Below, in pieces: positions 24,841 to 37,662 of a stretch of DNA of 64,000 nucleotides (position 1 is its first letter; every line of letters begins with the position of its first letter). The stretch spans positions 24,054,135 through 24,118,134 of the forward strand of contig CM034532.1 in NCBI GenBank assembly GCA_020002185.1, written 5' to 3'. Below the pieces are notes generated by a model. The model was not told the DNA's origin, searched no databases, and was given only the letters and a program-made list of their open reading frames with translations. The position numbers and the translations under genes are program-made. This DNA is from Paraescarpia echinospica (Eukaryota > Annelida > Polychaeta > Sabellida > Siboglinidae).

Positions 24841-25119
24841 ATATATATTTTAATTTCATGTCAATACATTACCGTAAACAAAATTGTTATATTATTATTA
24901 TTTATCGTAAACCTTGCATTAAGCTTCCTTATATTATTTGTATCGCATTGTATCTATATGTCTGAAGTATTATGCACGTAAAAAAACATACCTTTTATTT
25001 AGTACGTCTGCCGATGTTGCATCAACGTCGTGACCACCTGGCGTAATCCAGGTGTCATTTTGCCAATGCCCAAGGAATATCAACTTTCAATGTTACCATT
25101 GAATACGTATCATGTACTA

Positions 25120-27178
25120 TGATACACTGATTGCATAGATTGCACAAACAATTGCACCGATTGCATACAATTCATTAATAATTGCACCGAAAGCATACAT
25201 TTCACCAACAACTACACTGATTGCGTACATTTCACCAACAACTGCACTGATCGCATACATTTCACCAACAATTGCACCGAAAGCATACATTTCACCAACA
25301 ACTACACTGATTGCATACATTTCACCAACAACTACACTGATTGCATACATTTCACCAACAACTACACTGATTGCATACATTTCACCAACAATTACCCCGA
25401 TTGGGTACATTTCACCAACATCTGCACTGATTGCATACATTTCACCAACAGCTGCACTGATTGCATACATTTCACCAACAACTGCACTGATTGCATACAT
25501 TTCACGAACAACTGCACTGACTGCATACATTTCACGAACAACTGGAGTGATTGCATACATTTCACGAACACCTGCACTGACTGCATACATTTCACGAACA
25601 ACTGCACTGATTGCATACATTTCACGAACAACTGCACTGACTGCATACATTTCTCGAACAACTGCACTGATTGCATACATTTCACCAACAGCTGCACTGA
25701 TTGCATATATTTCACCAACAACTGCACTGATTGCATACATTTCACCAACAGCTGCACTGATTGCATACATTTCACCATGCACTGATTGCATGAACAACTG
25801 CACTGATGCATACATTTCACGAACAACTGCATACATTTCACGAACAACTTGACATACATTTCACGAACAACTGCACTGACATACATTTCACGAACAACTG
25901 CACTGACTGCATACATTTCTCGAACAACTGCACTGATTGCATACATTTCACCAACAGCTGCACTGATTGCATATGCATTCATACCAACAACTGCACTGCA
26001 CTGATGCATACATTTCACCAACACTGCTGCACTCACGAACAACTGCATACATTTCACGAACATCACTGCTGCATACATTTCACGAACAACTGCACTGACG
26101 TACATTTCTCGAACAACTGCACTGATTGCATACATTTCACCAACAGCTGCACTGATTGCATATATTTCACCAACAACTGCACTGATTGCATACATTTCAC
26201 CAACAGCTGCACTGATTGCATACATTTCACCATCAGCTGCACTGATTGCGTACATTTCACCAACAACTGCACTGATTGCATGCATTTCACCAACAGCTGC
26301 ACTGATTGCATACATTTCACGAACAACTGCACTGAGCATGAACAACTTGCATACATTTCACGAACAACTGCACTGACTGCATACATTTCACGAACAACTG
26401 GAGTGATTGCATACATTTCACGAACAACTGCACTGACTGCATACATTTCACGAACAACTGCACTGATTGCATACATTTCACGAACAACTGCACTGACTGC
26501 ATACATTTCTCGAACAACTGCACTGATTGCATACATTTCACCAACAGCTGCACTGATTGCATACATTTCACCAACAACTGCACTGATTGCATACATTTCA
26601 CCAACAGCTGCACTGATTGCATACATTTCACGAACAACTGCACTGATTGCATACATTTCACCAACAACTGCACTGATTGCATACATTTCACCAACAGCTG
26701 CACTGATTGCATACATTTCACGAACAACTGCACTGACTGCATACATTTCACGAACAACTGGAGTGATTGCATACATTTCACGAACAACTGCACAGACTGC
26801 ATACATTTCACGAACAACTGCACTGATTGCATACATTTCACGAACAACTGCACTGACTGCATACATTTCTCTAACAACTGCACTGATTGCATACATTTCA
26901 CCAACAACTGCACTGATTGCATACATTTCACCAACAACTGCACTGATTGCATACATTTCATCAACAACTGTACTGATTGCATACATTTCATCAACAGCTG
27001 CACCGATTGCATAAATTTCACCTACGACTGCACTGATTGCATACATTTCATCAACAACTGCACCGATTGCATACATTTCACCAACAACTGCACTGATTGC
27101 ATACATTTCATCAACAACTGCACTGATTGCATACATTTCACCAGTAACTGCACCGATTGCATATATTTCACCAAACAA
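25120..27178 (-). repeat. 30-bp minisatellite, about 68 units
   Basis: Same unit as 21311-22395 on the opposite strand. Regular except for 25775-26110, where units are truncated and shuffled. Variant positions (ACCAACA/ACGAACA, AACTGC/AGCTGC) recur in blocks, showing higher-order duplication within the array. Confidence 0.95.
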
Positions 27179-27179
27179 C

Positions 27180-28085
27180 CAAACAACTTTTTTTAAATAT
27201 CCGTCGAACACTGAATTGATATTTTGAAATTATTGTACTCACAGGCATCTGTTGAAAGACGTTTGCATGGTGTCACCTGAATGTTATTCGTCTTATCCAA
27301 TGTATTTGAGAATTTATTCGTACAATGTTTTGTTTGAGGATATAATTACATGTTTGATTAGGTAGCAATGGAGCAGGTCGTCTGTTTAGAATGTTATTGA
27401 TGCAGTTCCATAACTGATGTGGACTACTGGACTTATTTGTATAGTAATTTGACTTAGCTTTGGCCGTCTCTCTGTTACATAGGTGACACTGTTTAGAATA
27501 TTCCAGAGTTGAGCATCATTTGCGCCATACACTATAAATAACGATGGCGCCTTTTAGATAGCAAAATGTCGGAAGTCATCTATGAAGCCATGCAGTGACT
27601 TTTGAGACACAATTTCAAGGCCGTGGCAAGTGGGGGGACAGGGGGCTCCACAGAAAAAATACAAAACAGTGACGTTTTAGTTTTAAAAGTGCCCTTTTTA
27701 TCTAGCCTATATTACTGATGTCATTGCTGTTTTTGTGATACCATGCCCACGTATTAGTCAAAGTGGCTTATGTTCGAAAACTATCCCGCACTACATCTCC
27801 CGAAATCCTGGATCCGTGCCTGAAAACGATCGTTCCCAGGCTTGAGATAAGGGACAGAGTGAAAGGTGCGGGTAGTTCTTTAAAGCATAGCAATACTGCC
27901 ATTGTGTGATACCCCGTATGTCAAGTGCATCGGTTAGATCGGCCTTTGCTCAAAACAGTAGATGCGTTGAGGCGCAGGATTTTTTTGCGGTTTCCAAGAA
28001 CCTCCAAGCCAAACAGTGCAATCTGGGCGATGCATACGAGGACATTCCGTTGGCGAGTAAATGCTTCCGGGACTGCAGGACCATC
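27180..28085. other. Right-arm-specific segment, no gene recognised
   Basis: Unique-looking. Includes a GGCCGTGGCAAGTGGGGGG motif at about 27620 of the kind found at the ends of several elements in this window. The frame at 27906-28184 is open but unrecognised. Confidence 0.4.
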
Positions 28086-28601
28086 CCATCACGGTGGGAT
28101 GAAATATGGCGCCGTGTTGGACTGGTGGCCAACTCTACAGGTATTGAGATTCAGACGGGTGTCGGACCGATATTCCGTGTATGATGCATAGCTGTCGATT
28201 TTTATCAATGTATTGTCATTTGATATTAATTATTTCTTTTTATGTATTTTTTCATTCCCACGCAGCATGCAATACTTGAGCCGTGGGCGAAATTCTCAAG
28301 AAAATAAGCTAGATTGCATAAAGAGGGGGTACATTTTCAACATTTTCTGGGAGGGAACCACGTACTGCCTTCCAATTTTTTAGGGTAGCAACGGCCCTAA
28401 AATTTTTATTTCATAGGTGCATGTTTGTCAAATAATGCCTTGAGTACTTGACAGTACTGTTTATATAAGTCAGATAGGTGCTCTTTTGGGTGTATGATAA
28501 GGTCAGAATTAAGGATATCAGCTATTAAAGCTGTAATGTCAATTCTGTAAATGGCTCTATAAGACATTTTGTTTTGAATCTATTGGAATTACAGAAACGA
28601 T

Positions 28602-30122
28602 AACATCAACAATGACAGTGTGGTGGTCTGATAACATCAACAATGACAGTGTGGTGGTCTGATAACATCAACAATGACAGTGTGGTGGTCTGATAACATC
28701 AACAATGACAGTGTGGTGGTCTGATAACATCAACAATGACAGTGTGGTGGTCTGATAACATCAACAATGACAGTGTGGTGGTCTGATAACATCAACAATG
28801 ACAGTGTGGTGGTCTGATAACATCAACAATGACAGTGTGGTGGTCTGATAACATCAACAATGACAGTGTAGAGGTCTGATAACATCAACAATGACAGTGT
28901 GGTGGTCTGATAACATCAACAATGACAGTGTGGTGGTCTGATAACATCAACAATGACAGTGTGGTGGTCTGATAACATCAACAATGACAGTGTGGTGGTC
29001 TTATAACATCAACAATGACAGTGTGGTGGTCTGATAACATCAACAATGACAGTGTGGTGGTCTGATAACATCAACATTGACAGTGTGGTGGTCTGATAAC
29101 ATCAACAATGACAGTGTAGAGGTTTGATAACATCAACAATGACAGTGTGGTGGTCTGATAACATCAACAATGACAGTGTGGTGGTCTGATAACATCAACA
29201 ATGACAGTGTTGTGGTCTGATAACATCAACAATGACAGTGTGGTGGTCTGATAACATCAACAATGACAGTGTGGTGGTCTGATAACATCAACAACGACAG
29301 TGTGGTGGTCTGATAACATTAACAATGACAGTGTGGTGGTCTGATAACATCAACAATGACAGTGTAGAGGTCTGATAACATCAACAATGACAGTGTAGAG
29401 GTCTGATAACATCAACAATGACAGTGTGGTGGTCTGATAACATCAACAATGACAGTGTGGTGGTCTGATAACATTAACAATGACAGTGTGGTGGTCTGAT
29501 AACATTAACAATGACAGTGTAGAGGTCTGATAACATTAACAATGACAGTGTAGAGGTCTGATAACATTAACAATTACAGTGTAGAGGTCTGATAACATTA
29601 ACAATGACAGTGTAGAGGTCTGATAACATTAACAATGACAGTGTAGAGATCTGATAACATTAACAATGACAGTGTAGAGGTCTGATAACATTAACAATGA
29701 CAGTGTAGAGGTCTGATAACATTAACAATGACAGTGTAGAGGTCTGATAACATTAACAATGACAGTGTAGAGGTCTGATAACATCAACAATGACAGTGTG
29801 GTGGTCTGATAACATCAACAATGACAGTGTGGTGGTCTGATAACATTAACAATGACAGTGTGGTGGTCTGATAACATTAACAATGACAGTGTGGTGGTCT
29901 GATAACATTAACAATGACAGTGTGGTGGTCTGATAACATTAACAATGACAGTGTAGAGGTCTGATAACATTAACAATGACAGTGTAGAGGTCTGATAACA
30001 TTAACAATGACAGTGTAGAGGTCTGATAACATTAACAATGACAGTGTGGTGGTCTGATAACATTAACAATGACAGTGTGGTGGTCTGATAACATTAACAA
30101 TGACAGTGTGGTGGTCTGATAA
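28602..30122 (-). repeat. 31-bp minisatellite, about 49 units
   Basis: Same unit as 18995-19567, inverted. Two unit types occur: GTGGTGG with CATCAAC, and GTAGAGG with CATTAAC. The first type dominates the start and the second forms runs in 29500-29770 and 29940-30020, with recombinant types between them. Confidence 0.95.
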
Positions 30123-30255
30123 CCCGTCTAGATATTGCTACAAGTTAAACGGGTTGTCAAGAGGTCAAGCCAATGGCCATGAAATGTATCGAAAAGGTAA
30201 CATGTTGTTTCATGTCAAAGGACGCCAGAATATCATCAAACGCAATTGTTGTTGC

Positions 30256-30590
30256 TTAAGGTATATCTAAATGAAGATTAAAATCACCAAGAATGTAACA
30301 TTCTGAATGAACGATTGCCCGATTTTCCAACAGATCCTGAAAGTCATCAAAGAAATTTGTTGGGTGTCCTGGAGAGCGATAAATGCAGATAAAGTAAGCG
30401 GAGAAAGAAGATTTAAACATTTCACAGACGAACAAAAAATTAGAGTATTCGGGGATAGAATGTAAATTAACTTTGAACTGTTGCGACACCAGAAAGCCAA
30501 CACCACCACCTCGTCCATCTGAACGTGGCCGATGATGGAAAGTGTAACCAGAAGGAGAAATGTCAGCAATGCGAACAAACTACACCACAT
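30256..30590 (-). pseudogene. LINE endonuclease fragment
   Basis: The minus strand encodes FICIYRSPGHPTNFFDDFQD and then ECYILGDFNLHLD. This is the YRxP and GDFNxH part of an AP-like endonuclease of a LINE different from the CR1-like copies. It abuts the outer end of the inverted repeat. Only this piece of the element is seen. Confidence 0.7.
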
Positions 30591-30749
30591 GTCGCCTGAA
30601 TTTGAAATGCCAATTGGTCACTTCTATGGGAGACTGAATTTGAAATGAACTTTGAATTTGGAATAAACAATTCGTCTCGCATGAAACAGGTACGAGGAAG
30701 CGGGTCAATAAAAGATAATTCGGAAGGACTGAAGGCTCTTGGCGACCAG

Positions 30750-31180
30750 GCGTGCTATGTAACAGTTTACTGGCATTTACTAACAGTTTACGAGCCATTT
30801 CTTTGTCGCCAAATAGCTCCATCAATACTAAATACATATACAACCGTTTATGAATGCGTGCATACACGTATGCATACATGCATCCATGCGGACATGAAAA
30901 ATGCATATGTGTATACATGCATGCTTACACAAGACAAGTTAACATGTAATCACTCTGTGTAACTGATTAAATATGTTAACATAAACATGGTTGTATAAAT
31001 AGTAAATACGTTATGCAGTGAAACATGTTGCAGAAGCACACATTTGGTACATTTTGTTTATTGACTAACCCAAACACTATTAATATAGGTTTAATTATCG
31101 CTAAGCATGTACACGTTGTAAGTGATTAACTTGAACGTTACCTAAGATAAAGCGCGACGATCCGGGCACAAGCATGCGAA
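30750..31180 (+). repeat. Direct duplicate segment, copy A
   Basis: Blocks AACAGTTTACTGGCATTTAC, ACAAGACAAGTTAA, TTGTTTATTGACTAACCCAA, CGCTAAGCATGTACACGTTG and AACTTGAACGTTACCTAA recur in the same order at 32010-32540. Confidence 0.8.
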
Positions 31181-31262
31181 ATTTCTGTCTCTTCGTCTGG
31201 TTCAAATAAGGCGTCGCTAACAAAAATGTTCCTTTCATTAGATGGTTTATCAATTGCATCAT
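31142..31262 (-). CDS. Orphan internal exon of unknown protein
   Basis: On the minus strand an acceptor (TTTCCCCAG) opens a 121-nt exon ending at a donor (TTAG|GTAACG). The frame is open with 39 whole codons. It includes DKPSNERNIFVSDALFEPDE and EISHACARIVALYLR. I do not recognise the family. A second version of its 3' half, with the same donor, lies at about 32513-32590 on the minus strand (encoding DVYVPRACARIVALYVR), and a third lies on the plus strand in the palindrome spacer with the donor changed to ATAACG. Conservation of frame and donor across copies supports a real exon. The rest of the gene is not visible. Confidence 0.5.
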
Positions 31263-31547
31263 CTGGGGAAAGAAACAGAAAATTGATAATTTGATTTGGG
31301 AGAATGCATGTTTTCACGAAAGCCATTTGTAGGATGTCTCCTAAAGTGTATTCGTTACTCCCGCTGTAGGCCAGAGTATACTCGTGCAATGTTTTGGATA
31401 CAATTTCTTGAGGATATAATTATATTTGAACAAATTGTAAGTTGTTGTACATCCTTGTTTATGGTTATACAATACGACTAACATGTTAGCGCGATTATAA
31501 TACTATGTATAGTTATATTGTTATTAACAGCGATATATTTATTATGA

Positions 31548-31640
31548 ATGCGTGCATTTGTGTGTGCATTTGTGCGTTTGTGCATGTGCATATGCGTGTG
31601 CGTGTGCGTGTGTGTGCGTGTCCGTGCGCGCGTATGCGTT
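31548..31640. repeat. Degenerate (TG)n tract
   Basis: GTGTGCATTTGTGCG-type simple repeat in direct-duplicate copy A. Confidence 0.85.
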
Positions 31641-32009
31641 ATTATTAGGCTAATTGACAATATGTCTAAAGTTAATTTTAATTTATTATTTTTATATTTT
31701 TATTTATTTTACTATACAGTCTACCTTATGTCGGCATATCAAATGGTTAGCATACCTAATTTTAGACAGGCAGTATTAAAACGTAGACAGGAACGAATAT
31801 TAAAAACACCTCGCAGTTGTGTAAAGTTATTCTATCACTGAGATTTGTATATACATAAAATATCATCTTTACAAATTATACTTTTATATTATATGTTGAC
31901 TCTTTTATATGCAGTCCCTACCCCAAGATTACCTAAAAGACTAAGTCATAAGGGGGCAACATATAGCCAAGAGCGACATAACGAGGAAATGATAGGGGCG
32001 TCTATGCTT

Positions 32010-32540
32010 GTTAGCTAACAGTTTACGGCATTTACTAACAGATTACGAGCCATATTTTCTCTCTACGTTAATCGCACTATCAATACAAATACACACGTAA
32101 CCAATAGGAATGCACATATACACACATGCACCCACCCACACACAAACACGTTACATGCACACACACACGCTCGCGCGCAAACACAAACGCACTCGCACAC
32201 GCACGCACACACACATACACACACATACATACATACATACGTACCTGCGAAATTATATGCGTACACATAAGTATATATATGTATGCTTACAAAAGACAAG
32301 TTAATTATGTAATCAATGTGTATGTAACTGATTAAACATGTTATATAAACTAAATAACGTTATGTAAATAAATTATGTAAACATATTGCAGTAACACATA
32401 TTTTTCGTTTTTGTTTATTGACTAACCCAAACAATCTTAATATATTATTGGTTTAATTGTCGCTAAGCATTTACACATTGTAAGCGATTAACTTGAACGT
32501 TACCTAACATAGAGTGCGACGATTCGTGCACATGCTCGCG
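32010..32540 (+). repeat. Direct duplicate segment, copy B
   Basis: Second copy of 30750-31180. It continues into the upstream region of PRP-like copy 3 and contains a (CA)n tract at about 32110-32236. Confidence 0.8.
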
Positions 32541-33133
32541 GCACGTAGACGTCTGCCAACGTTGCAAAATCGACGTCGCGGCCACCGGACGTAATTCAGA
32601 ACATAAGGGGTGTCGTTTTACCAAAGCACAATGATTCTCAACTTCATAATACAGTTCCCCATCAATACGTATACTAAGACACCTATTCTGCAACCAATAT
32701 TTCCAACAACCATAACAGCCTCTTGAGAAGACCAACGATCACTGAATTGAATAATTCAATTTTGCTGAAATGATTGGTACCAGCAATATGGGATCAGCGA
32801 TCTAGCCCTGAAATGTGGGTTCAAGGCTATATCCCTCAAGTAGGTCGTACTGGAATGTGGGTTCAGGGACAACCCCTCGCGTGTTAGTAAAAGGTTTTCA
32901 GGAAGGCACGTCGATCACGTTCTCCTACGTATAACTGACCTACAGCCGACGTCGCCAGCAGTTTGTAGTTGTTGTTCTCATCCTCCTCCCTATCTCTATC
33001 ACCAGCGATAACAATGCCTCGCCCAGGGGTTGTCTAGACTACAAAAATACAGCAGCTGTGCGCGACCGTTTAGTCGCCCGGTTGATATCTGTGACAATTC
33101 ACGTCTGTCCGCACACCGCGTCATCGTTGCGCC

Positions 33134-34478
33134 ATGTCCAAGACGATTGACCACCCCCAGTGTCCAGTCCGGTCCTACATGGACGACCCGAACATCAAAT
33201 GGAGAACGACGAAGCCAAACTTCACGATCGTCGACCAGAAGTATTTGAAGGAGAAGGTTATGTCACACAAGGAGGGCTCCCTCGCAAAGATCGTCGAAAA
33301 TCTCGTCAAGTCGTGGTAATGCGAGAGTTCGCACAAAGTCGACGTCAAGGTGGGCGTACAACTCAGTTTTCATTTCGACAGTTTTTCTATTTTATAAAAA
33401 AAACCTATTAATTTCCAATAATGAAATATATATCTTACGACGATTTTGAAAAGGGCGCGAAGTTTTTTCAACGTGTAACTTGAATACATAGTTTTTTTTA
33501 AATGACGCCCCATGCGAATTGCAAACAACTATTTCGTTTCGGAAAACATTGCGTTGGTTCATTATAGCTTCATCAACGTAACTGACTGCCTGAATACCAG
33601 TGGGGTATTTGTCACGACTGTTGGAATTCTTTCATTACATTTTATTTCAAGTTTACTAAATGTCTTCACACCTTTTAGAATACACTTTCCCAGGACAGGA
33701 AAAGCAAAACATGATGACACTATATATTTAATTTATATACTCACAATAAATGTTACCAAACAATCTACCGCGTCATATATGACATAATCATTTTGTTTCC
33801 CACAATACTTTTTTTTGTCGATTTGAATGCCATTATATTGATTTTTGGTTGTTGATACGATTGTTCTGTTGCATTGTGTAAGTGGGATACATTAATAGTC
33901 CTGTTCATGTTCCTGTACATATTTTGATAACCCACTGTCGTGAATTTAAAGAGCGCCCACACAGTATGGCTAAAGTAATTGTTTCTCTTTTATTTTATAC
34001 GTTTTTGCCGTCTCGCTACAAACAGTTACGAAAGCTAGGTTTCAGTTTTTAAACTACGTCACGAATTAACAGTTAAAAGATCAAATCGTATATGGTTGAA
34101 TATTATGTGCTACTGCCAACGTTGCGAATCTCTTTATTTCTAACTATTACGTCAGCGATGATTACGTATTTGTGATGTCGCCGCATGCAATCAATTTGTT
34201 GTGCAACAATTGTTATTATAATTACACAAAACTACACAAAACTCCACATCGCAGGATTGGGGAACGGTGAACCACGAGAAGTTCGTCATCACCGTCAATG
34301 GCGGCCGGAAGTTGAATCTGAAGGACAACATCATCAAGGGCAACTACCTGATGTTCCTGGAGGACAGTCCGCTGTACGACAGTCAATCTCTCCAATGAGG
34401 AAGCGCAGAAAGGCTTCAAGAATTGCTTCCCCGCTGGGTTCGCGTGGGAAGTGCTCAAAGTATTCTCGGATAAGGGAA
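33134..34478 (+). pseudogene. Pathogen-related-protein-like copy 3, three inactivating lesions
   Basis: Exon 1 (33134-33349) keeps ATG and donor, but codon 62 is TAA at 33317-33319 where copy 1 has GAA. Exon 2 starts at 34255 after the same CGCAG acceptor. It has lost two bases in the LYDTANL segment (about 34380), which shifts the frame into a stop. The exon 2 donor TCGG|GTAAG has become TCGG|ATAAG. Exon 3 is absent: the intron 2 homology runs to about 35614 and is then replaced by a LINE. The TATA box is also degraded to CTACAAAAATAC near 33038. Any one lesion would prevent the normal product, so this is a clear pseudogene. Confidence 0.9.
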
Positions 34479-35400
34479 ATATATTATTAATACGCTAACT
34501 ATGGATCATTGTAAGGGCATCTCCTCCGAAGCACCGATGTGCACTCGCTTCGTTTTACGTTCATTCGCTCCTTGGATCACCGGGCCTCTTATATATAAGC
34601 TGACGATGTATTTAATAACTCAAAACGATAGTTATTTAACGTTAATTTAGTTAGTGTTTTTGCTATGCTATCCTTCTCTATGTGGCCTTTCTCCAGCCTG
34701 GGATGGTTATCAATCTTTCCCACCCACCCCCATTTTATGGTAAAAAAACGTCCTCCATTTATCTGACGACAGCATTGACGATGGTGGATCTGTCACCAGT
34801 CTGATGGTGGTACTGAGGGAGTATGGGCTAGTAAATTTAAATCCGGCCTACCACAAAAATTCAGTGCATTTACACATAAGTCCGGTCCTTTCCTTTTAAA
34901 AGTAAAATGCTTGATGAACATTGAACCCAACACATGATTCTGTTGTATCAAATTGTGCCAAGCTTTATTATGCCGTCTTGTCCTAATTCATAATACTAAT
35001 TCGGTTCTCCAGCTTATTGCATTTATATACAAACTGTAGTAACGTGAAAACTAGTCAACATTTCTGCACCCAATGGCATATTTGTAACTAGCGTTGCCTC
35101 CAAGGTCCACATTCCACAGGGGCCATCCGTGTGAAATTTAAAAAAGTGTCATTCTACGAAAACCCCGTAATGTGTCAGCTAGTACTCCTACAAAATGTCA
35201 GCCTTATACGGACGGACGGACAAAGAAACAAAGAAACAAATACACAAACGAACAAACCAAGAAACCAAGAGAGACCCATACTCTGCTTAACAATATATGT
35301 ATTAAATTTAAAACTTTGCAAATTCTTTGATAATTGAGGACAACAAAATGTTACGATTACGACAAATATTACGACGAAACTAATATCATATATGTATATG

Positions 35401-35441
<41 letters not shown>

Positions 35442-35454
35442 CTATTTAAAATTA

Positions 35455-35614
35455 AAGGAGGTAATAGCTCATGTCAAATAGCATTTAATTGAACATAACC
35501 GGTATGTCTACATTAGCCTAATTAGATGCCCTGGTTCTCGCCCCTTATAACACTGGCCTGGATTAGCCCCACTGAGTGCATTCAGGCTGAGGGTAAAGAG
35601 ACAAAGGTCACACG
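35455..35614 (+). repeat. Dispersed ~200-bp repeat, copy 3
   Basis: Third copy of the repeat at 7868-8080 and 22538-22742, truncated at the LINE junction after GTCACACGAG. Confidence 0.7.
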
Positions 35615-37634
35615 AGTAGTATGAAAGTCGACCTCAGTATCCATCGGATTATGAGATCAAAGATTTAACAAGATTTAAGAACACTGCCACCCAGAGAATT
35701 AACTCTAGGTGGCAGGTGGACAAGGAAGCCCTTTGGCTTATCGAGAGTCCGACCCTTTTATTTATGTGTACCCCGACCTTCTGAGGTATGTGTCGATTTT
35801 ATTTTTAAACATATTCACGTTACTAACACCCACCCAATCAGCAGCTAATCTGTGAAAATGAGAACTTTCTTATATCTAATCTACACTGCTCCTTTGCTAA
35901 TGTAACTTCATGTCCTCTAGTCCTTCTATCTTTCTTAACTGAGAAAAAAATATTTCTATCAATATTTTCATAACCATTCATTATTTTAAACACTTATATC
36001 TGATCTCCTCTCAATCTGCTGGTCTCTAGTGTTGTTAAGCCGCATTTTTAGGCGTATTTCGTAACTAAGATCCCTCAGTTTTGGTATTATTTTAATTGCT
36101 CTCCTATGTACTTTTTCTAGCATATATATGTCCTTCCTGCGATATGGCCTCCACGCTTGAATACAATATTTTAAATGAGGCCTAACTATTGTTTTGTACA
36201 ACGGTATTATTAGCTCTTTTTCCTTATACGTTATGTTTCGCCTAATTAATCCAAGGATTTGATTTCCTTTTGAAGCTGCAATTCCGCACTGCTCTGAAAC
36301 CTTCATATCAGCACTAATGGTTAACCCTAAGTCCTTTTCTTTTACAGTAGTACTTAGTACAGTACCCCCCATTGTATATTCTACCTCTTCGTTCCCATGT
36401 ACTGTGTGGAGGCATTTACATTTCCCAAAATTGAACAGCATTTGCCTCTTTTCAGACCATTTGATCAACTTGTCAAGACCATCTTGTAAATGTTGTCTAT
36501 CTCCATCACTTTTAATCCTTCTAAACACTTTTGTATCATCCGCAAATTTCAACACTTTGCTTGTTATTTCATCATCCAAATCGTTGATATATATTAAGAA
36601 TAATATAGGTCCTAGTACTGATCCCTGTGGTACCCCACTCAATACCGATTTCCAGTTTGAAGCCTTCCCATCATCTACTGCACGTTGTCTTCTGTCAATC
36701 AGCCATTGTTCTATCCAGTTTATTATACCATTTCCTATGCCATGGGCCTTTAGTTTAAGCAGTAACCTTTGATGTGGTACTTTGTCGAAAGCTTTTTGAA
36801 AATCTAAGTAGACGATATCTACTGGTGATCCCTCAATTACCCACTTAGTGATGTCTTCCAAAAAACATAACATATTTGTTAAGCATGACCTCGCTTTAAA
36901 AAACCCATGTTGAGATGGGTTTATCAAGTTATGTTTAATAAGAAAATCCACCATGTGATCTTTAATTAGTCTTTCTAATAATTTGCAAATCACTGATGTT
37001 AAACTCACTGGTCTATAGTTCTGTGACTTGTTTCTCGAACCTTTTTTAAATAACGGTATAATGTTTGCCTCTTTCCATTCTAAAGGAACCACTCCCTCTT
37101 CTAATGACAAATTGAAAATTGTTGCAAACGGTATGCTAATTTGTTCTACAATTTCCAATAGTAGTTTGGGCGGAATCCCATCCATTCCAGGTGATTTAGT
37201 ATCCTTCATAGCCCTAATTTTCTTAGCTACCATTTCTGAGGTTACAATTAACTGTCCTAAATAATCTGATTCTACCCCTTGAACTTAGGCTCTGGTATTG
37301 GCAGTGAACTAATATCTTCCCTGGTAAACACTGAACTAAAGTACTCATTCAGGTCTTCGGCCATTAAGAATCCCTCTGGTATTATATTTCCAGCACTATC
37401 TTCTAGAGGACCGACCTTATCTTGAACTTTCTGTTTGCTTCGAACATACGCATAAAAAAGTCTTGCTGTCATGTTTTATATTACTAGCTAATTGTTGTTC
37501 ATAGCTTCTCTTTGAATTTTTAATTTCAGCTGTAGCTTGGTTAAGTGCTTCTTTATAACTGTTGTAGTCTTTATAATTTCCAGTACATATATATGACTTC
37601 CACATCATTTGTTTATACTTATTTTTTTCTAATG
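35615..37634 (-). mobile_element. CR1-like LINE, 5'-truncated copy
   Basis: Same family as the element at 1-4260. Its 5' end stops near 37634 within the region upstream of the RT core, as expected for incomplete reverse transcription. The 3' region holds AGAGTTAATTCTCTGGGTGG and a TTAAATCTTGTTAAATC tail, followed by ATAATCCGATGGATACTGAG. It lies exactly where PRP-like copy 3 loses homology with copy 1. Confidence 0.85.
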
Positions 37635-37662
37635 GAACATCAAAGGGCTGGCTCCTTGTCAT
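35986..37662 (-). pseudogene. LINE reverse transcriptase, long open core, damaged ends
   Basis: One uninterrupted frame (35986-37233) spans the whole RT palm and the C-terminal tail. It has SPGMDGIPPKLL, NYRPVSLTSVICK, VYLDFQKAFDKVPHQ, GVPQGSVLGPILFLIYINDL and the catalytic FADD, then the KCLHTVHGNE and VRPHLKYCIQAW tail segments. Upstream the frame breaks near 37235-37270 and again near 37420-37470. It ends in the foreign sequence at the 5' truncation. A small frameshift near 36050 spoils the last part. This is the best preserved RT in the window, but the element lacks ORF1 and endonuclease. Confidence 0.88.

Larger units (their letters stand above)
24838..30234 (-). repeat. Right arm of second large inverted repeat
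   Basis: Reverse-complement counterpart of 18887-22450, longer because both minisatellites are expanded and because about 200 bp (24906-25110) and about 900 bp (27180-28085) are present only here. The 24906-25110 piece includes a degraded relative of the exon-like block at 32513-32590. Confidence 0.85.
32500..35614 (+). repeat. Third copy of the PRP duplicon
   Basis: Homologous to the left palindrome arm and onward to about 7868, in inverted orientation. It includes upstream sequence, promoter, exon 1, intron 1, exon 2 and much of intron 2. Homology to copy 1 ends at about 35614, where LINE-derived sequence begins. Confidence 0.85.
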
